Positions 25,581 through 33,195 of a stretch of DNA of 64,000 nucleotides are shown here, in pieces (positions within the stretch are counted from its first letter, which is position 1; each line of letters starts with the position of its first letter). This DNA comes from Clostridium omnivorum (lineage in GTDB: Bacteria > Bacillota > Clostridia > Clostridiales > Clostridiaceae). The position numbers were made by a program, and so were the translations under genes. The DNA lies in assembly GCF_026012015.1 (NCBI RefSeq), contig NZ_BRXR01000001.1, positions 3,001,501 through 3,065,500 of the forward strand, given 5' to 3'. A model generated the notes under the pieces. The model was not told where the DNA came from, searched no databases, and saw only the letters and a list, made by a program, of their open reading frames with translations.

Positions 25581-25952
25581 TTAAGGACCTGAAAAGGCTT
25601 TGGCTACAAGCTTAAGTGATTCTTTTAGAGCCCCCACATATTCAATAGCGCTGTCCTGCTTATTTTCTAATGTTACTTCCAGCTGACCAAAAACAGCTTC
25701 AAAATTTGTATATATTTCAGTGGCATTGTTCATTTGAATTATCTTTCTGTACTTATCATGGGTGGCTTTTAAACTTTTCATGTTCCTATCCGCTTGTTTC
25801 CAATTCTTATTCTTAATATTCTGTTCTAAGGTAGTCAAATCACTATTCATAGCTTTATATGGAAGTGCCTTTGCAAATACTATCCATAATAATGCAAAGC
25901 ACACAACCCATATTATTGCTATAATATGTCTCATATCTACTTTGTCAAACAT
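25581..25952 (-). CDS. DUF4363-family protein
   Basis: A 123-residue protein with one N-terminal membrane helix (IIAIIWVVCFALLWIVFA) and an external helical part containing LEQNIKNKNWKQADRNMKS and a second, tetratricopeptide-like helical segment NFEAVFGQLEVTLENKQDS. This matches the small DUF4363 family often encoded between DUF421 genes. GGAGCT precedes ATG 25952. It lies 16 nt after the upstream DUF421 gene and 12 nt before the downstream one, so the three are one operon and probably act together at the membrane. Confidence 0.8.
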   Translation of the reverse strand: MFDKVDMRHIIAIIWVVCFALLWIVFAKALPYKAMNSDLTTLEQNIKNKNWKQADRNMKSLKATHDKYRKIIQMNNATEIYTNFEAVFGQLEVTLENKQDSAIEYVGALKESLKLVAKAFSGP

Positions 25953-25968
25953 AATATCAGCTCCTAAG

Positions 25969-26688
25969 CTATTCTATACCGTACATGCCATGTTTTTCAT
26001 TAGTTGAACTCTTTAGTGACACATATAAATTGTTTGATGAATCAAGCCCAGCATAGAAAACATCCGATATATTCATTATGCCTTGCTTTTTTAACTGTTC
26101 TTCTATCCACTGCACTGTAAACTTTGTATCATCAAGATTTTCATTCATCAGCTTTCCATCTATAATAATGTCCTTGCTCAAACCTTTATAATATGTTGTT
26201 ATTTTCATATCTGAAGGAGTAAGAGGTTGTTTTTCAGACTTTGGAAGCACAGAGAGAATGCCATCAGTTTCTAATATTGCAAATTCAACTTCAGCTGCAT
26301 TAAATACGCTTTTTTCTCTTAGCAGCATCATAAGTTCATTAATGGTTACTCGGCACTTTTTCATATTTTCTTCAACCATTTGACCTTGTGAAATAAGTAC
26401 TACAGGCTCAGAGTTTAATACCTTTCTTGCATTAAAGCTTTTTATATGAAGGTAGGAAGAGGCTATAGCAAGCAGTGCAAAAATAATTAAAGCTGCTGCA
26501 GAATACGGAAAAGAATTTATGTCTCCCAAGGCAACTACACCTGTTATAGTGCCTGCTGTGATACCAACAGTAAAATCAAAGAAGGTCATTTGTGAAATAA
26601 GCTTTCTTCCCATGAGTCTTGTTAACAGTAAAAGTAACAAATACGCACCAATTGTTCTAAGAAATATATTAATAAAGGCAGTCCACAT
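25969..26688 (-). CDS. DUF421 (YetF-type) membrane protein, first of the operon
   Basis: A 239-residue paralogue of the third gene in the operon: three N-terminal helices (FLRTIGAYLLLLLLTRLMG, FDFTVGITAGTITGVVALG, AAALIIFALLAIASSYL) and a cytoplasmic domain with PVVLISQGQMVEENMKKCR, LMMLLREKSVFNAAEVEFA and GILSVLPK. The two DUF421 proteins are clearly diverged, which suggests a heteromer. ATG 26688 follows AGGAGAT; an upstream in-frame ATG at 26721 overlaps that site and is not preferred. Confidence 0.88.
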   Translation of the reverse strand: MWTAFINIFLRTIGAYLLLLLLTRLMGRKLISQMTFFDFTVGITAGTITGVVALGDINSFPYSAAALIIFALLAIASSYLHIKSFNARKVLNSEPVVLISQGQMVEENMKKCRVTINELMMLLREKSVFNAAEVEFAILETDGILSVLPKSEKQPLTPSDMKITTYYKGLSKDIIIDGKLMNENLDDTKFTVQWIEEQLKKQGIMNISDVFYAGLDSSNNLYVSLKSSTNEKHGMYGIE

Positions 26689-26753
26689 AGTTAATCTCCT
26701 CTCTGTAAACAATATTGCCATACTTATTTTCTTATTTTTAAAGATTTATATGC

Positions 26754-26787
26754 ATAAAAAAACCCTGAAGCTAAATTCAGGGTTTTA
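26754..26787 (-). terminator. Intrinsic terminator after the DUF4397 gene
   Basis: On the minus strand AAAACCCTGAA pairs with TTCAGGGTTTT, followed by TTTT. It separates the DUF4397 gene from the downstream DUF421 operon. Confidence 0.8.
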
Positions 26788-26835
26788 TAAGATGATGTTA
26801 TGACTAAGTGGCGGTAAGATTTTTAAAATTTAGCA

Positions 26836-27495
26836 TTATACTTTTAAATAAGTATTACCATCTAGAGGAATAAGAGCCTGTAGTGGAGGTGTTTTATCAG
26901 CAAGGCCTACAGCATAGAAAGTATAAATGCGATTAGGTCTAAGATGCTGATTTGGTACATAAAGTATTCTTTCATTACTAGAAGTAAGTCTTAGTTCAAA
27001 GGAATAGGTGCCAGGGTCAACTCGAATATAGTCAGCTACTTCCTTGTACTGTAGATTTTTAAATAATACCGTCCCATCACTAAGGGTTAAATTTACACTA
27101 GGGGTATTTGGTGATAAGTGAACAAATCTAATATAAACTTTACCAGGCTCAGTTGGAATTATTGGTTCTAATATAGGCTGCAGGCTGAGATTTGGAAGAG
27201 TTCCAATAGCTGCAATAGTGAATATGGCCTTAGCTGGTATTTCTAAATTGGTATCTATAACAGGATTTTGGGTTGTTCCAGCAGGATAAACCTTTATATT
27301 ATAATTTCCATTACTAACAGGAAGATAAACTGAAAAGTCTTTATAGGATAATCTTCTAATTATTAATCTGTTGTTTAAGTAAATATCAACTGAAGGAGCA
27401 CCTGGTGCTGCATGAAGCACTCTCACATAGGAAACTGGAGCAGCTTCTTCTCTGTAGAGTGATTTACAATAATTATAGTATGGGCAATAAAACAT
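26836..27495 (-). CDS. Protein with two DUF4397 repeats
   Basis: A 219-residue protein made of two tandem beta-sandwich-like repeats of the DUF4397 type: SYVRVLHAAPGAPSVDIYLN near residue 20, and VYIRFVHLSPNTPSVNLTLS near residue 120. Each repeat continues with a K(D/E) segment (LSYKDFSVYLPV; LQYKEVADYIRV) and an A-G turn (IAAIGTLPN; FYAVGLADKT). There is no signal peptide; the N-terminus MFYCPYYNYCKSLYREE is rich in Tyr and Cys, as in some spore-coat or surface proteins. AAGGAGA precedes ATG 27495. Monocistronic. Function unknown. Confidence 0.83.
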   Translation of the reverse strand: MFYCPYYNYCKSLYREEAAPVSYVRVLHAAPGAPSVDIYLNNRLIIRRLSYKDFSVYLPVSNGNYNIKVYPAGTTQNPVIDTNLEIPAKAIFTIAAIGTLPNLSLQPILEPIIPTEPGKVYIRFVHLSPNTPSVNLTLSDGTVLFKNLQYKEVADYIRVDPGTYSFELRLTSSNERILYVPNQHLRPNRIYTFYAVGLADKTPPLQALIPLDGNTYLKV

Positions 27496-27713
27496 GAATA
27501 TATGTCTCCTTAAAATATTACTTCATTTGTATTATATGAAACATATTTTAGTTGGTAACCATGAAAAAAATTATATCTATACAGCAGATATGTAAGAAAT
27601 ATATTCCATTCAATATTAGAATTAAATAGTGAGTAGAGGTATATACTAAATTCATGTGCTGATTTACTGCAAAGAAGACTATATTTTAGAGCTGCATGAA
27701 ATTGGGAGGAGGC

Positions 27714-28409
27714 ATGAATTTGAAAAAGTTTCAAAAAACTATTCTAATTTTGCTATTATATACACTTTTATTTTTTATAATTCCTATAAATGTTAAGGCT
27801 TCAAATTATAATTATAACGCTGCTAACAAATATGAAATAGTGATTGAGATAGGAGAAAAAAGGCTATTTCTTGTTGATAAGAATACTAAGCAGGTTATAA
27901 AAAGCTATAGTATAGCTTGTGGGAAGGTTGATACCCCTTCACCTCTTGGTACATGGACTATTATAAGCAAAGCAGAATGGAGCGGAGGCTTTGGTACAAG
28001 ATGGCTTGGTTTAAATGTACCTTGGGGACTATATGGAATTCATGGTACTAATAGACCAGGTTCTATAAGCTCTGCTGCTTCTCATGGCTGCATAAGAATG
28101 TTCAATAATGATATAGAGGATCTATATAAATACGTAAATGTTGGAACCATAGTGGTTATTCAATGTGAACTCTATGGAGCCTATAATGGAGGCTACAGAT
28201 ATTTAAAACCTGGAGACAGAGGTGCTGATGTGTTAGAAGTTCAACGATTGTTAAAAGCTAAAGGGTACTATTCAGGTAGTATTGACGGTGTTTACGGGGA
28301 TGGAATGAAAGCTGGTATTATTCAATTTAGAGAAGAAAATAACTTGGAAACAAGCCATGATATAGATTACAAGTTCTATAAGAAAATAGGAATGGATTTA
28401 TTTGACTAA
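27714..28409 (+). CDS. L,D-transpeptidase with peptidoglycan-binding domain
   Basis: A 231-residue exported protein. A signal segment (TILILLLYTLLFFIIPINVKA) is followed by a YkuD catalytic domain: EIGEKRLFLVDKNTK, PSPLGTWTI, then the active-site stretch with HGTN and SHGCIRM, where the Cys is catalytic. The last 60 residues form a PG_binding_1 domain (LKPGDRGADVLEVQRLL, YYSGSIDGVYGDG). It would form 3-3 crosslinks or attach proteins to the wall. ATG 27714 is preferred over 27696 because GGGAGGAGG lies between them; TTG 27720 is a further option. Confidence 0.92.
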   Translation: MNLKKFQKTILILLLYTLLFFIIPINVKASNYNYNAANKYEIVIEIGEKRLFLVDKNTKQVIKSYSIACGKVDTPSPLGTWTIISKAEWSGGFGTRWLGLNVPWGLYGIHGTNRPGSISSAASHGCIRMFNNDIEDLYKYVNVGTIVVIQCELYGAYNGGYRYLKPGDRGADVLEVQRLLKAKGYYSGSIDGVYGDGMKAGIIQFREENNLETSHDIDYKFYKKIGMDLFD

Positions 28410-28437
28410 TTTTATGAGGGTTGCATTTAGTTTTCTT

Positions 28438-28465
28438 TTGTGTTAAACTGTGCTTAATTTAATAC
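28438..28465 (+). promoter_or_regulatory. Possible promoter of the lysine riboswitch
   Basis: TTGTGT and TAATAC are 16 nt apart. The predicted start near 28472 would place the RNA 5' end at the base of the riboswitch. Confidence 0.4.
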
Positions 28466-28474
28466 GGTATATGA

Positions 28475-28735
28475 GTAACCTAGGGTAGAGGCGCTGTAAT
28501 TAATAGTAGCTTTCAAGAGTGGGCACACTAAGAAGGAGAGCAAAAGGAGTTATGGCCGAAGAAATTTTACTTGGCAAAGGAGATTTCTGGCTTTGCATAT
28601 AATATATGCAGGGCTGTCACTTAGATATTACGGATTAAAGTCTGTATAAGTGGAGAGCTACAAAGGTAACACTAGTTGCATAGTTTTTTATTAATGCAGC
28701 AAAGGTGTTCCTTTGCTGCATTTGTTTTTTTATAT
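28475..28735 (+). promoter_or_regulatory. Lysine riboswitch (L box) ahead of lysC-lysA
   Basis: The leader contains the conserved blocks of the lysine aptamer in order: GGGTAGAGGCGC (about 28483), a GGAG/AAGGAG region, GGCCGAAG (about 28554), CTGG, GGCTGTCAC (about 28612) and GTGGAGAGCTAC (about 28650). A strong terminator hairpin with a T run follows at 28693-28733, so control is probably transcriptional: lysine binding favours termination. The gene downstream is aspartokinase, followed by diaminopimelate decarboxylase, the expected targets. Identification is from consensus memory. Confidence 0.9.
28693..28733 (+). terminator. Terminator of the lysine riboswitch expression platform
   Basis: AATGCAGCAAAGG pairs with CCTTTGCTGCATT around TGTT, then TTGTTTTTTT. 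Confidence 0.88.
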
Positions 28736-28823
28736 AGGTTTAATAATATTCATATAAGATTTCAAATGCCCTGCCTAAGGTCGTATTAATGCTAAATATT
28801 ACTTATGAAAAGGGGAGATTGAA

Positions 28824-30023
28824 ATGTCTGTAATTGTTCAAAAATATGGTGGGAGTTCTGTAGGAACCATAGAAAAGATTAAAAAGGTAGCACAGAGCGT
28901 TATAAAAAAGCATGAAGCAGGCAATAGCATGGTGGTAGTAGTATCAGCTATGGGTGATACTACTGATGAATTAATTGCACTTGCAAAGCAGGTAACAGAT
29001 AACCCTGACAGAAGAGAACTGGATGCTCTTTTATCTACAGGTGAGATGATTTCATCTTCGCTACTGGCTATGGCGCTTAAAGCTATGGGACACGATGCCA
29101 TCAGCTATTCAGCATATCAAATTGGAATTAAAACCTCAGGTCAATATGGGAAATCATTAATAGACGATATTGATGGAACTAAAATACGAGAAAGGCTACA
29201 AGAAGGGAAAATAGTAATAGTTGCTGGTTTCCAAGGAATAAATGATGAGGGTGATATTACAACACTTGGAAGAGGTGGTTCTGACACTACCGCTGTTGCT
29301 ATAGCTGTAAAGCTAAATGGAAGCTGTGAAATATATACGGATGTAGACGGAATTTATAGCGTTGACCCTAGAAAATATAGTGCAGCAAAGAAGCTTAAAG
29401 AAATTGACTATGAGGAAATGCTGGAGCTAGCAAGTCTTGGAGCGCAAGTTATGCATTCTCGTTCCATAGAGCTTGGTCAAAAGTATAGTATTCCTATATA
29501 CGTTGGATTAAGTAATAGTGATATAGAAGGAACTGTAATTAGGGAGGTAAAGAATATGAACATGGAAAGTAAACCAGTAACAGGACTTGCAACTAGTGAT
29601 GAAGATGTGGCTATAACAGTACAAAATATTTCTAATGATATAAATGTTTTATCTAATTTATTTGAAGATGTAGCAAGCAAGAGAATAAATATTGATATGA
29701 TAAGCCAGACTGCACCAGTGAATGGTACTGTAAATATATCTTTTACTATACCTAAAGATGATTTGAAGGAGTGCCTAGATATAGTAAGTCTGTACTCCGA
29801 AGGGAAAAATATAATAATTGATGAAGATATAACTAAATTTTCTATAGTGGGAATAGGTATGAAAACTACCTCTGGAGTTGCTGCTAAGATGTTTAAGCTC
29901 TTTAGCAGAAATGATATATTAGTTAAAATGATTACTACCTCAGAGATTAGGATAACCTGTGCAATTAGACAAGAGGATAAGCTTAAAGCCATTAATATTA
30001 TGGCATCAGAGTTTGAACTATAA
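28824..30023 (+). CDS. lysC: Aspartate kinase
   Basis: A 399-residue aspartokinase, the first step of the aspartate pathway to lysine and diaminopimelate. Kinase signature VQKYGGSSVGT at residues 4-14, then VVVSAMGDTTDEL, LSTGEMISS and GRGGSDTTAVA; YTDVDGIYSVDPR marks the substrate loop. Two C-terminal ACT domains (about 260-399: AITVQNISNDINVLS and FSIVGIGMKTTSGVA) provide allosteric sensing. AAAGGGGAGA precedes ATG 28824. The lysine riboswitch upstream and lysA 27 nt downstream make this the lysine-controlled isozyme. Confidence 0.96.
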   Translation: MSVIVQKYGGSSVGTIEKIKKVAQSVIKKHEAGNSMVVVVSAMGDTTDELIALAKQVTDNPDRRELDALLSTGEMISSSLLAMALKAMGHDAISYSAYQIGIKTSGQYGKSLIDDIDGTKIRERLQEGKIVIVAGFQGINDEGDITTLGRGGSDTTAVAIAVKLNGSCEIYTDVDGIYSVDPRKYSAAKKLKEIDYEEMLELASLGAQVMHSRSIELGQKYSIPIYVGLSNSDIEGTVIREVKNMNMESKPVTGLATSDEDVAITVQNISNDINVLSNLFEDVASKRINIDMISQTAPVNGTVNISFTIPKDDLKECLDIVSLYSEGKNIIIDEDITKFSIVGIGMKTTSGVAAKMFKLFSRNDILVKMITTSEIRITCAIRQEDKLKAINIMASEFEL

Positions 30024-30050
30024 AATTCAGCTTTTAAGGTGGTGAAGGAT

Positions 30051-31349
30051 ATGGAGTTCTTTGGAACAACGGAAGTTATTAATAATAAGCTTTTTATAGG
30101 TGGGGTAAATACCGTGGATTTAGTAGCTCAATATGGTACTCCACTATATGTAATTGATGAAACATTAATAAGAAATAAGTGTAAGAGATATTTTAAAGGG
30201 TTTAAAGTAAATGAAATGGGAAATAGAGTTGCCTATGCAGGAAAGGCATTTCTTACAATAGCTATGTGTCAAATTATAAATGAAGAAGGCTTATGCCTGG
30301 ATGTAGTATCAGGTGGAGAGTTATATACTGCAATTAAAAGTTCTTTTCCTTTGGAGAGAGTGTATTTTCATGGAAATAACAAGACACTTGATGAAATAGA
30401 CATGGGAGTAAAATATGGAGTAGGTAGATTTGTAGTAGATAATTTTTATGAAATAGAGAGAATAAACGAAGTTGCAGAAAAACATAATAAGGTGCAGAGT
30501 ATTCTACTTAGAATAACCCCAGGCATTGAAGCTCACACCCATGATTATATTAAAACAGGGCAGATAGATTCAAAGTTTGGATTTACTATCTTAAATGACA
30601 ACGCTTTAGAGGCAGTACGTAAGGCAGCAGCACTTCCAAATATAAATTTAGTAGGACTTCACTGCCATATAGGTTCTCAGATTTTTGAACTTGAGCCCTA
30701 TGAAGAAGCTGCAGATGTAATGCTTACATTAATGAGCAGCATAAAAAATAAATTGGGGATAGAGCTTGAAGAGCTAGACTTAGGTGGTGGCTTCGGTATT
30801 CATTATAGAATGGGTGATAAGCCTAGAAGTATAGAGGAATTTTGTGAAACTATAATAAGAAGGGCAGAATATAAAGCTTTTGAACTCAATATAAAGCTTC
30901 CAAGGCTGGTTATCGAACCAGGTAGATCTATTGTTGGAAAAGCTGGTACTACCCTTTACAGCATCGGCTCTATTAAGGACATTCCAGAAGTAAGAAAATA
31001 TGTGGCTGTGGATGGCGGTATGACAGATAATATAAGGCCAGCGCTTTATAAGGCAGAATATGAATGTGTAATTGCTAATAGAGTTGAAAGCAGTTCCCAT
31101 GAAAAGGTGACTATATCTGGTAAGTGCTGTGAATCTGGGGATATACTTTTAAGTGATGTGGATATTCCAAGTGTAGAAAGCGGCGATATACTAGCAGTGC
31201 TTTCAACAGGAGCTTATGGGTACTCCATGTCAAGCAATTATAATAAAATACCCAGAGCTGCTGTAGTATTAGTGGGAGATGGAAAATCAAGGCTTATATG
31301 CAAGAGACAGAGTTATGAAGATTTGATTTCTACAGAATTATCACTTTAA
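30051..31349 (+). CDS. lysA: Diaminopimelate decarboxylase
   Basis: A 432-residue fold-III PLP enzyme converting meso-diaminopimelate to lysine. Visible are the PLP lysine in VAYAGKAFLT, the HxH-type region VYFHGNNKT, GLHCHIGSQI, the phosphate-binding LDLGGGFGIHY, the EPGRSIVG loop and the C-terminal CCESGDIL and GAYGYSMSSNYN. ATG 30051 follows AAGGTGGTGAAGG; the GTG codons at 30039 and 30042 overlap that site and are less likely. Co-transcribed with lysC under the lysine riboswitch. Confidence 0.95.
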   Translation: MEFFGTTEVINNKLFIGGVNTVDLVAQYGTPLYVIDETLIRNKCKRYFKGFKVNEMGNRVAYAGKAFLTIAMCQIINEEGLCLDVVSGGELYTAIKSSFPLERVYFHGNNKTLDEIDMGVKYGVGRFVVDNFYEIERINEVAEKHNKVQSILLRITPGIEAHTHDYIKTGQIDSKFGFTILNDNALEAVRKAAALPNINLVGLHCHIGSQIFELEPYEEAADVMLTLMSSIKNKLGIELEELDLGGGFGIHYRMGDKPRSIEEFCETIIRRAEYKAFELNIKLPRLVIEPGRSIVGKAGTTLYSIGSIKDIPEVRKYVAVDGGMTDNIRPALYKAEYECVIANRVESSSHEKVTISGKCCESGDILLSDVDIPSVESGDILAVLSTGAYGYSMSSNYNKIPRAAVVLVGDGKSRLICKRQSYEDLISTELSL

Positions 31350-31355
31350 AGAGTT

Positions 31356-31415
31356 GTGACACGGGGACGTTTCGTTTGGCATACTAGTGTGCCAAGCGAA
31401 ACGTCCCCGTGTCAC
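31356..31415. repeat. 60-bp GC-rich near-perfect palindrome, REP-like
   Basis: The element begins GTGACACGGGGACG and ends CGTCCCCGTGTCAC. All 30 positions pair, with only two G-T wobbles, so the folded RNA or single strand is a 60-nt hairpin. Its GC content is far above its surroundings. Sequences of the GTGACACGGGGACG type are, to my memory, dispersed repeats in Firmicutes, often beside REP-associated Y1 transposases; none is present here. It sits exactly between convergent lysA and a HAD phosphatase gene and has no T run. Confidence 0.85.
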
Positions 31416-31417
31416 GC

Positions 31418-32236
31418 CTAGCTTACTTTTTCTTCTTCAAGGATAAATTTGTTTATTACTTTTGCAACGCCGTCTTCTTCATTTGTGCATGTAACATAGT
31501 CAGCTATTAGTTTAACTTCAGGGAAGGCATTTCCCATTGCTACTCCAAGTCCAGCGTATTTTATCATATCAATATCATTACCTGCATCACCAATACAGAT
31601 TACTTCTTTATGAGATATACCTAGGTTTTCTGCAAGTAAGCCTACACCAAAACCTTTATTGACCTTCTTATTTAAAAATTCCAAGAAATAAGGAGCGCTT
31701 CTAACAACTGTATACTTATCATATACTTCGGAAGGCAGCTGCTCAACTACCTTTGATAGATAATTAGCTTCATCAACGAACATTATCTTAACAACATTTG
31801 TATCTAAAGGTATTTTACTAAAATCAGCAACTTCTAGTGGTATTTCATTTATTGTAGCTTCTACCATAGAATATTCATTTATTTCAGTTGTTACGCATTT
31901 TGATTCAGTTAAAAAGTGTATGTGGACCTTTAACTTTTTGCTTAGTTCATATAAGTAATTTAGGTCTTCGATATTCATTGGATTATCTGCAATTATTTTA
32001 CCATCCTTAGTTCTTTGCACTAGTGCGCCGTTATATGCTACAGCGTAATCACCAGCTTCAACTAGATTAAGTTCTTTAAGATATTTTTTTATTCCATTTA
32101 TAGGTCGGCCGGTTGCCAGTACTACTTTAACGCCTTTTGCCTTTGCTCTTTGAATTGCTTTAAAATTAGCTTTTGAAATTGTTTTATCTTCGCTTAATAG
32201 AGTTCCATCCATATCTAAGGCAATTAATTTATACAT
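31418..32236 (-). CDS. HAD-superfamily Cof-type phosphatase
   Basis: A 272-residue haloacid-dehalogenase hydrolase of the Cof/IIB type, probably acting on sugar phosphates or flavin/nucleotide phosphates. Motif I LDMDGTLL at residues 6-13, motif II VVLATGRP, motif III lysine in the KGFGVG region, motif IV CIGDAGNDIDMI followed by GVAMGNA. The inserted cap domain lies between about residues 85 and 190. GGAGG precedes ATG 32236. Its last codons abut the 60-bp palindrome. Physiological substrate unknown. Confidence 0.92.
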   Translation of the reverse strand: MYKLIALDMDGTLLSEDKTISKANFKAIQRAKAKGVKVVLATGRPINGIKKYLKELNLVEAGDYAVAYNGALVQRTKDGKIIADNPMNIEDLNYLYELSKKLKVHIHFLTESKCVTTEINEYSMVEATINEIPLEVADFSKIPLDTNVVKIMFVDEANYLSKVVEQLPSEVYDKYTVVRSAPYFLEFLNKKVNKGFGVGLLAENLGISHKEVICIGDAGNDIDMIKYAGLGVAMGNAFPEVKLIADYVTCTNEEDGVAKVINKFILEEEKVS

Positions 32237-32456
32237 ATCGTAACCTCCATGACATTTTTAAAAAATTCCACTAAAAATATTATAACATTACTGTATAAAA
32301 AATAAATGGAAGTAAATTCAATGAAAAGCTATACATAGATGGAAATGAAAAAATATTTTTTAAAAAATCATTCGTGGTTTTGTTGAAAAATTAGACATAA
32401 ATTGATATAATTTTCTGTGGTTTGATAAATTATTGGATGTGGAGGGTCATGAAAAT

Positions 32457-33023
32457 ATGACTACAAGAATAGCAATTCTAGGTGGACCAAGATGTGGTAA
32501 AACCACCTTAATACAACAATTATATGTGGACATGAAGATTATGGGATTAAATGTAGGTTGTGCTTCAGAATATAGTACAGACTATTTAAGAGATAAAGGT
32601 ATGATAGAGAGCATTGCAGAGCAATATGGAATATATTTAGGTCAGCAGAGAATTGAAGATGATTTAGGCATTTTTGATTATGCAATTACTGACTATGCAA
32701 CCTTTGTACCATATGTTTATGGAAGGTTTATGCTTGGTAGTAAGAAAAGAACGAAAAAAGAGATAGAAATACTAAAGGATCTTTATTATCTTGCCCTTAG
32801 GGATATACCTAAGTATGATCATATATTCTTTGTTCCAAGAGAATTTGGATACTCTAAAGATGGAGTTAGGTGGCAGGATGAAGATACAGCAATAAGAGTA
32901 GATGAGGCAATTAAGCAATTTTTAGTTGCTGAAAATGTACCTTACACAGTAGTTGAAGGTTCAACAAAGGAAAGAGCAAAGAGAATTATAGAGATTGTAG
33001 GACTAGAAAGCAATCTTGAATAA
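32457..33023 (+). CDS. P-loop NTPase (AAA_28/NadR-kinase-like)
   Basis: A 188-residue ATP-binding protein. The Walker A motif is ILGGPRCGKTTL at residues 6-17. Other readable parts are CASEYSTDYLRDKG, DDLGIFDYAITDYAT and a C-terminal SSR-like VEGSTKERAKRIIEIVG. The layout resembles AAA_28 and nicotinamide-riboside-kinase-like small P-loop proteins; exact activity is unknown. GGAGGG lies about 10 nt before ATG 32457; an in-frame TTG at 32433 would overlap that site. A terminator follows. Confidence 0.75.
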   Translation: MTTRIAILGGPRCGKTTLIQQLYVDMKIMGLNVGCASEYSTDYLRDKGMIESIAEQYGIYLGQQRIEDDLGIFDYAITDYATFVPYVYGRFMLGSKKRTKKEIEILKDLYYLALRDIPKYDHIFFVPREFGYSKDGVRWQDEDTAIRVDEAIKQFLVAENVPYTVVEGSTKERAKRIIEIVGLESNLE

Positions 33024-33028
33024 AATAT

Positions 33029-33066
33029 AAAGGTCTAGGAATTTTCCCAGACCTTTAATATTTCTT
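33029..33066 (+). terminator. Intrinsic terminator after the P-loop NTPase gene
   Basis: AAAGGTCTAGG pairs with CCCAGACCTTT, followed by a T-rich stretch. The prfC promoter begins right after it. Confidence 0.7.
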
Positions 33067-33095
33067 TTGACATGGAAACATAATAAAGATAAAAT
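33067..33095 (+). promoter_or_regulatory. Sigma-A promoter of prfC
   Basis: TTGACA (33067-33072), a 17-nt spacer and TAAAAT (33090-33095) form a near-consensus promoter. The leader to the TTG start is about 95 nt. Confidence 0.7.
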
Positions 33096-33195
33096 CAATA
33101 ATGGTACACTTTATAGATAAAGAGGGAAATCCAATGTAGATTATTGTAATTTTATATTTATAAATATATTGATTTTATCAAAGGAGAGAAAAACA

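Noticed and set aside
30780-31100. Minus-strand frame inside lysA
   Set aside because: It has no ribosome binding site and lies entirely within a clear, conserved gene.
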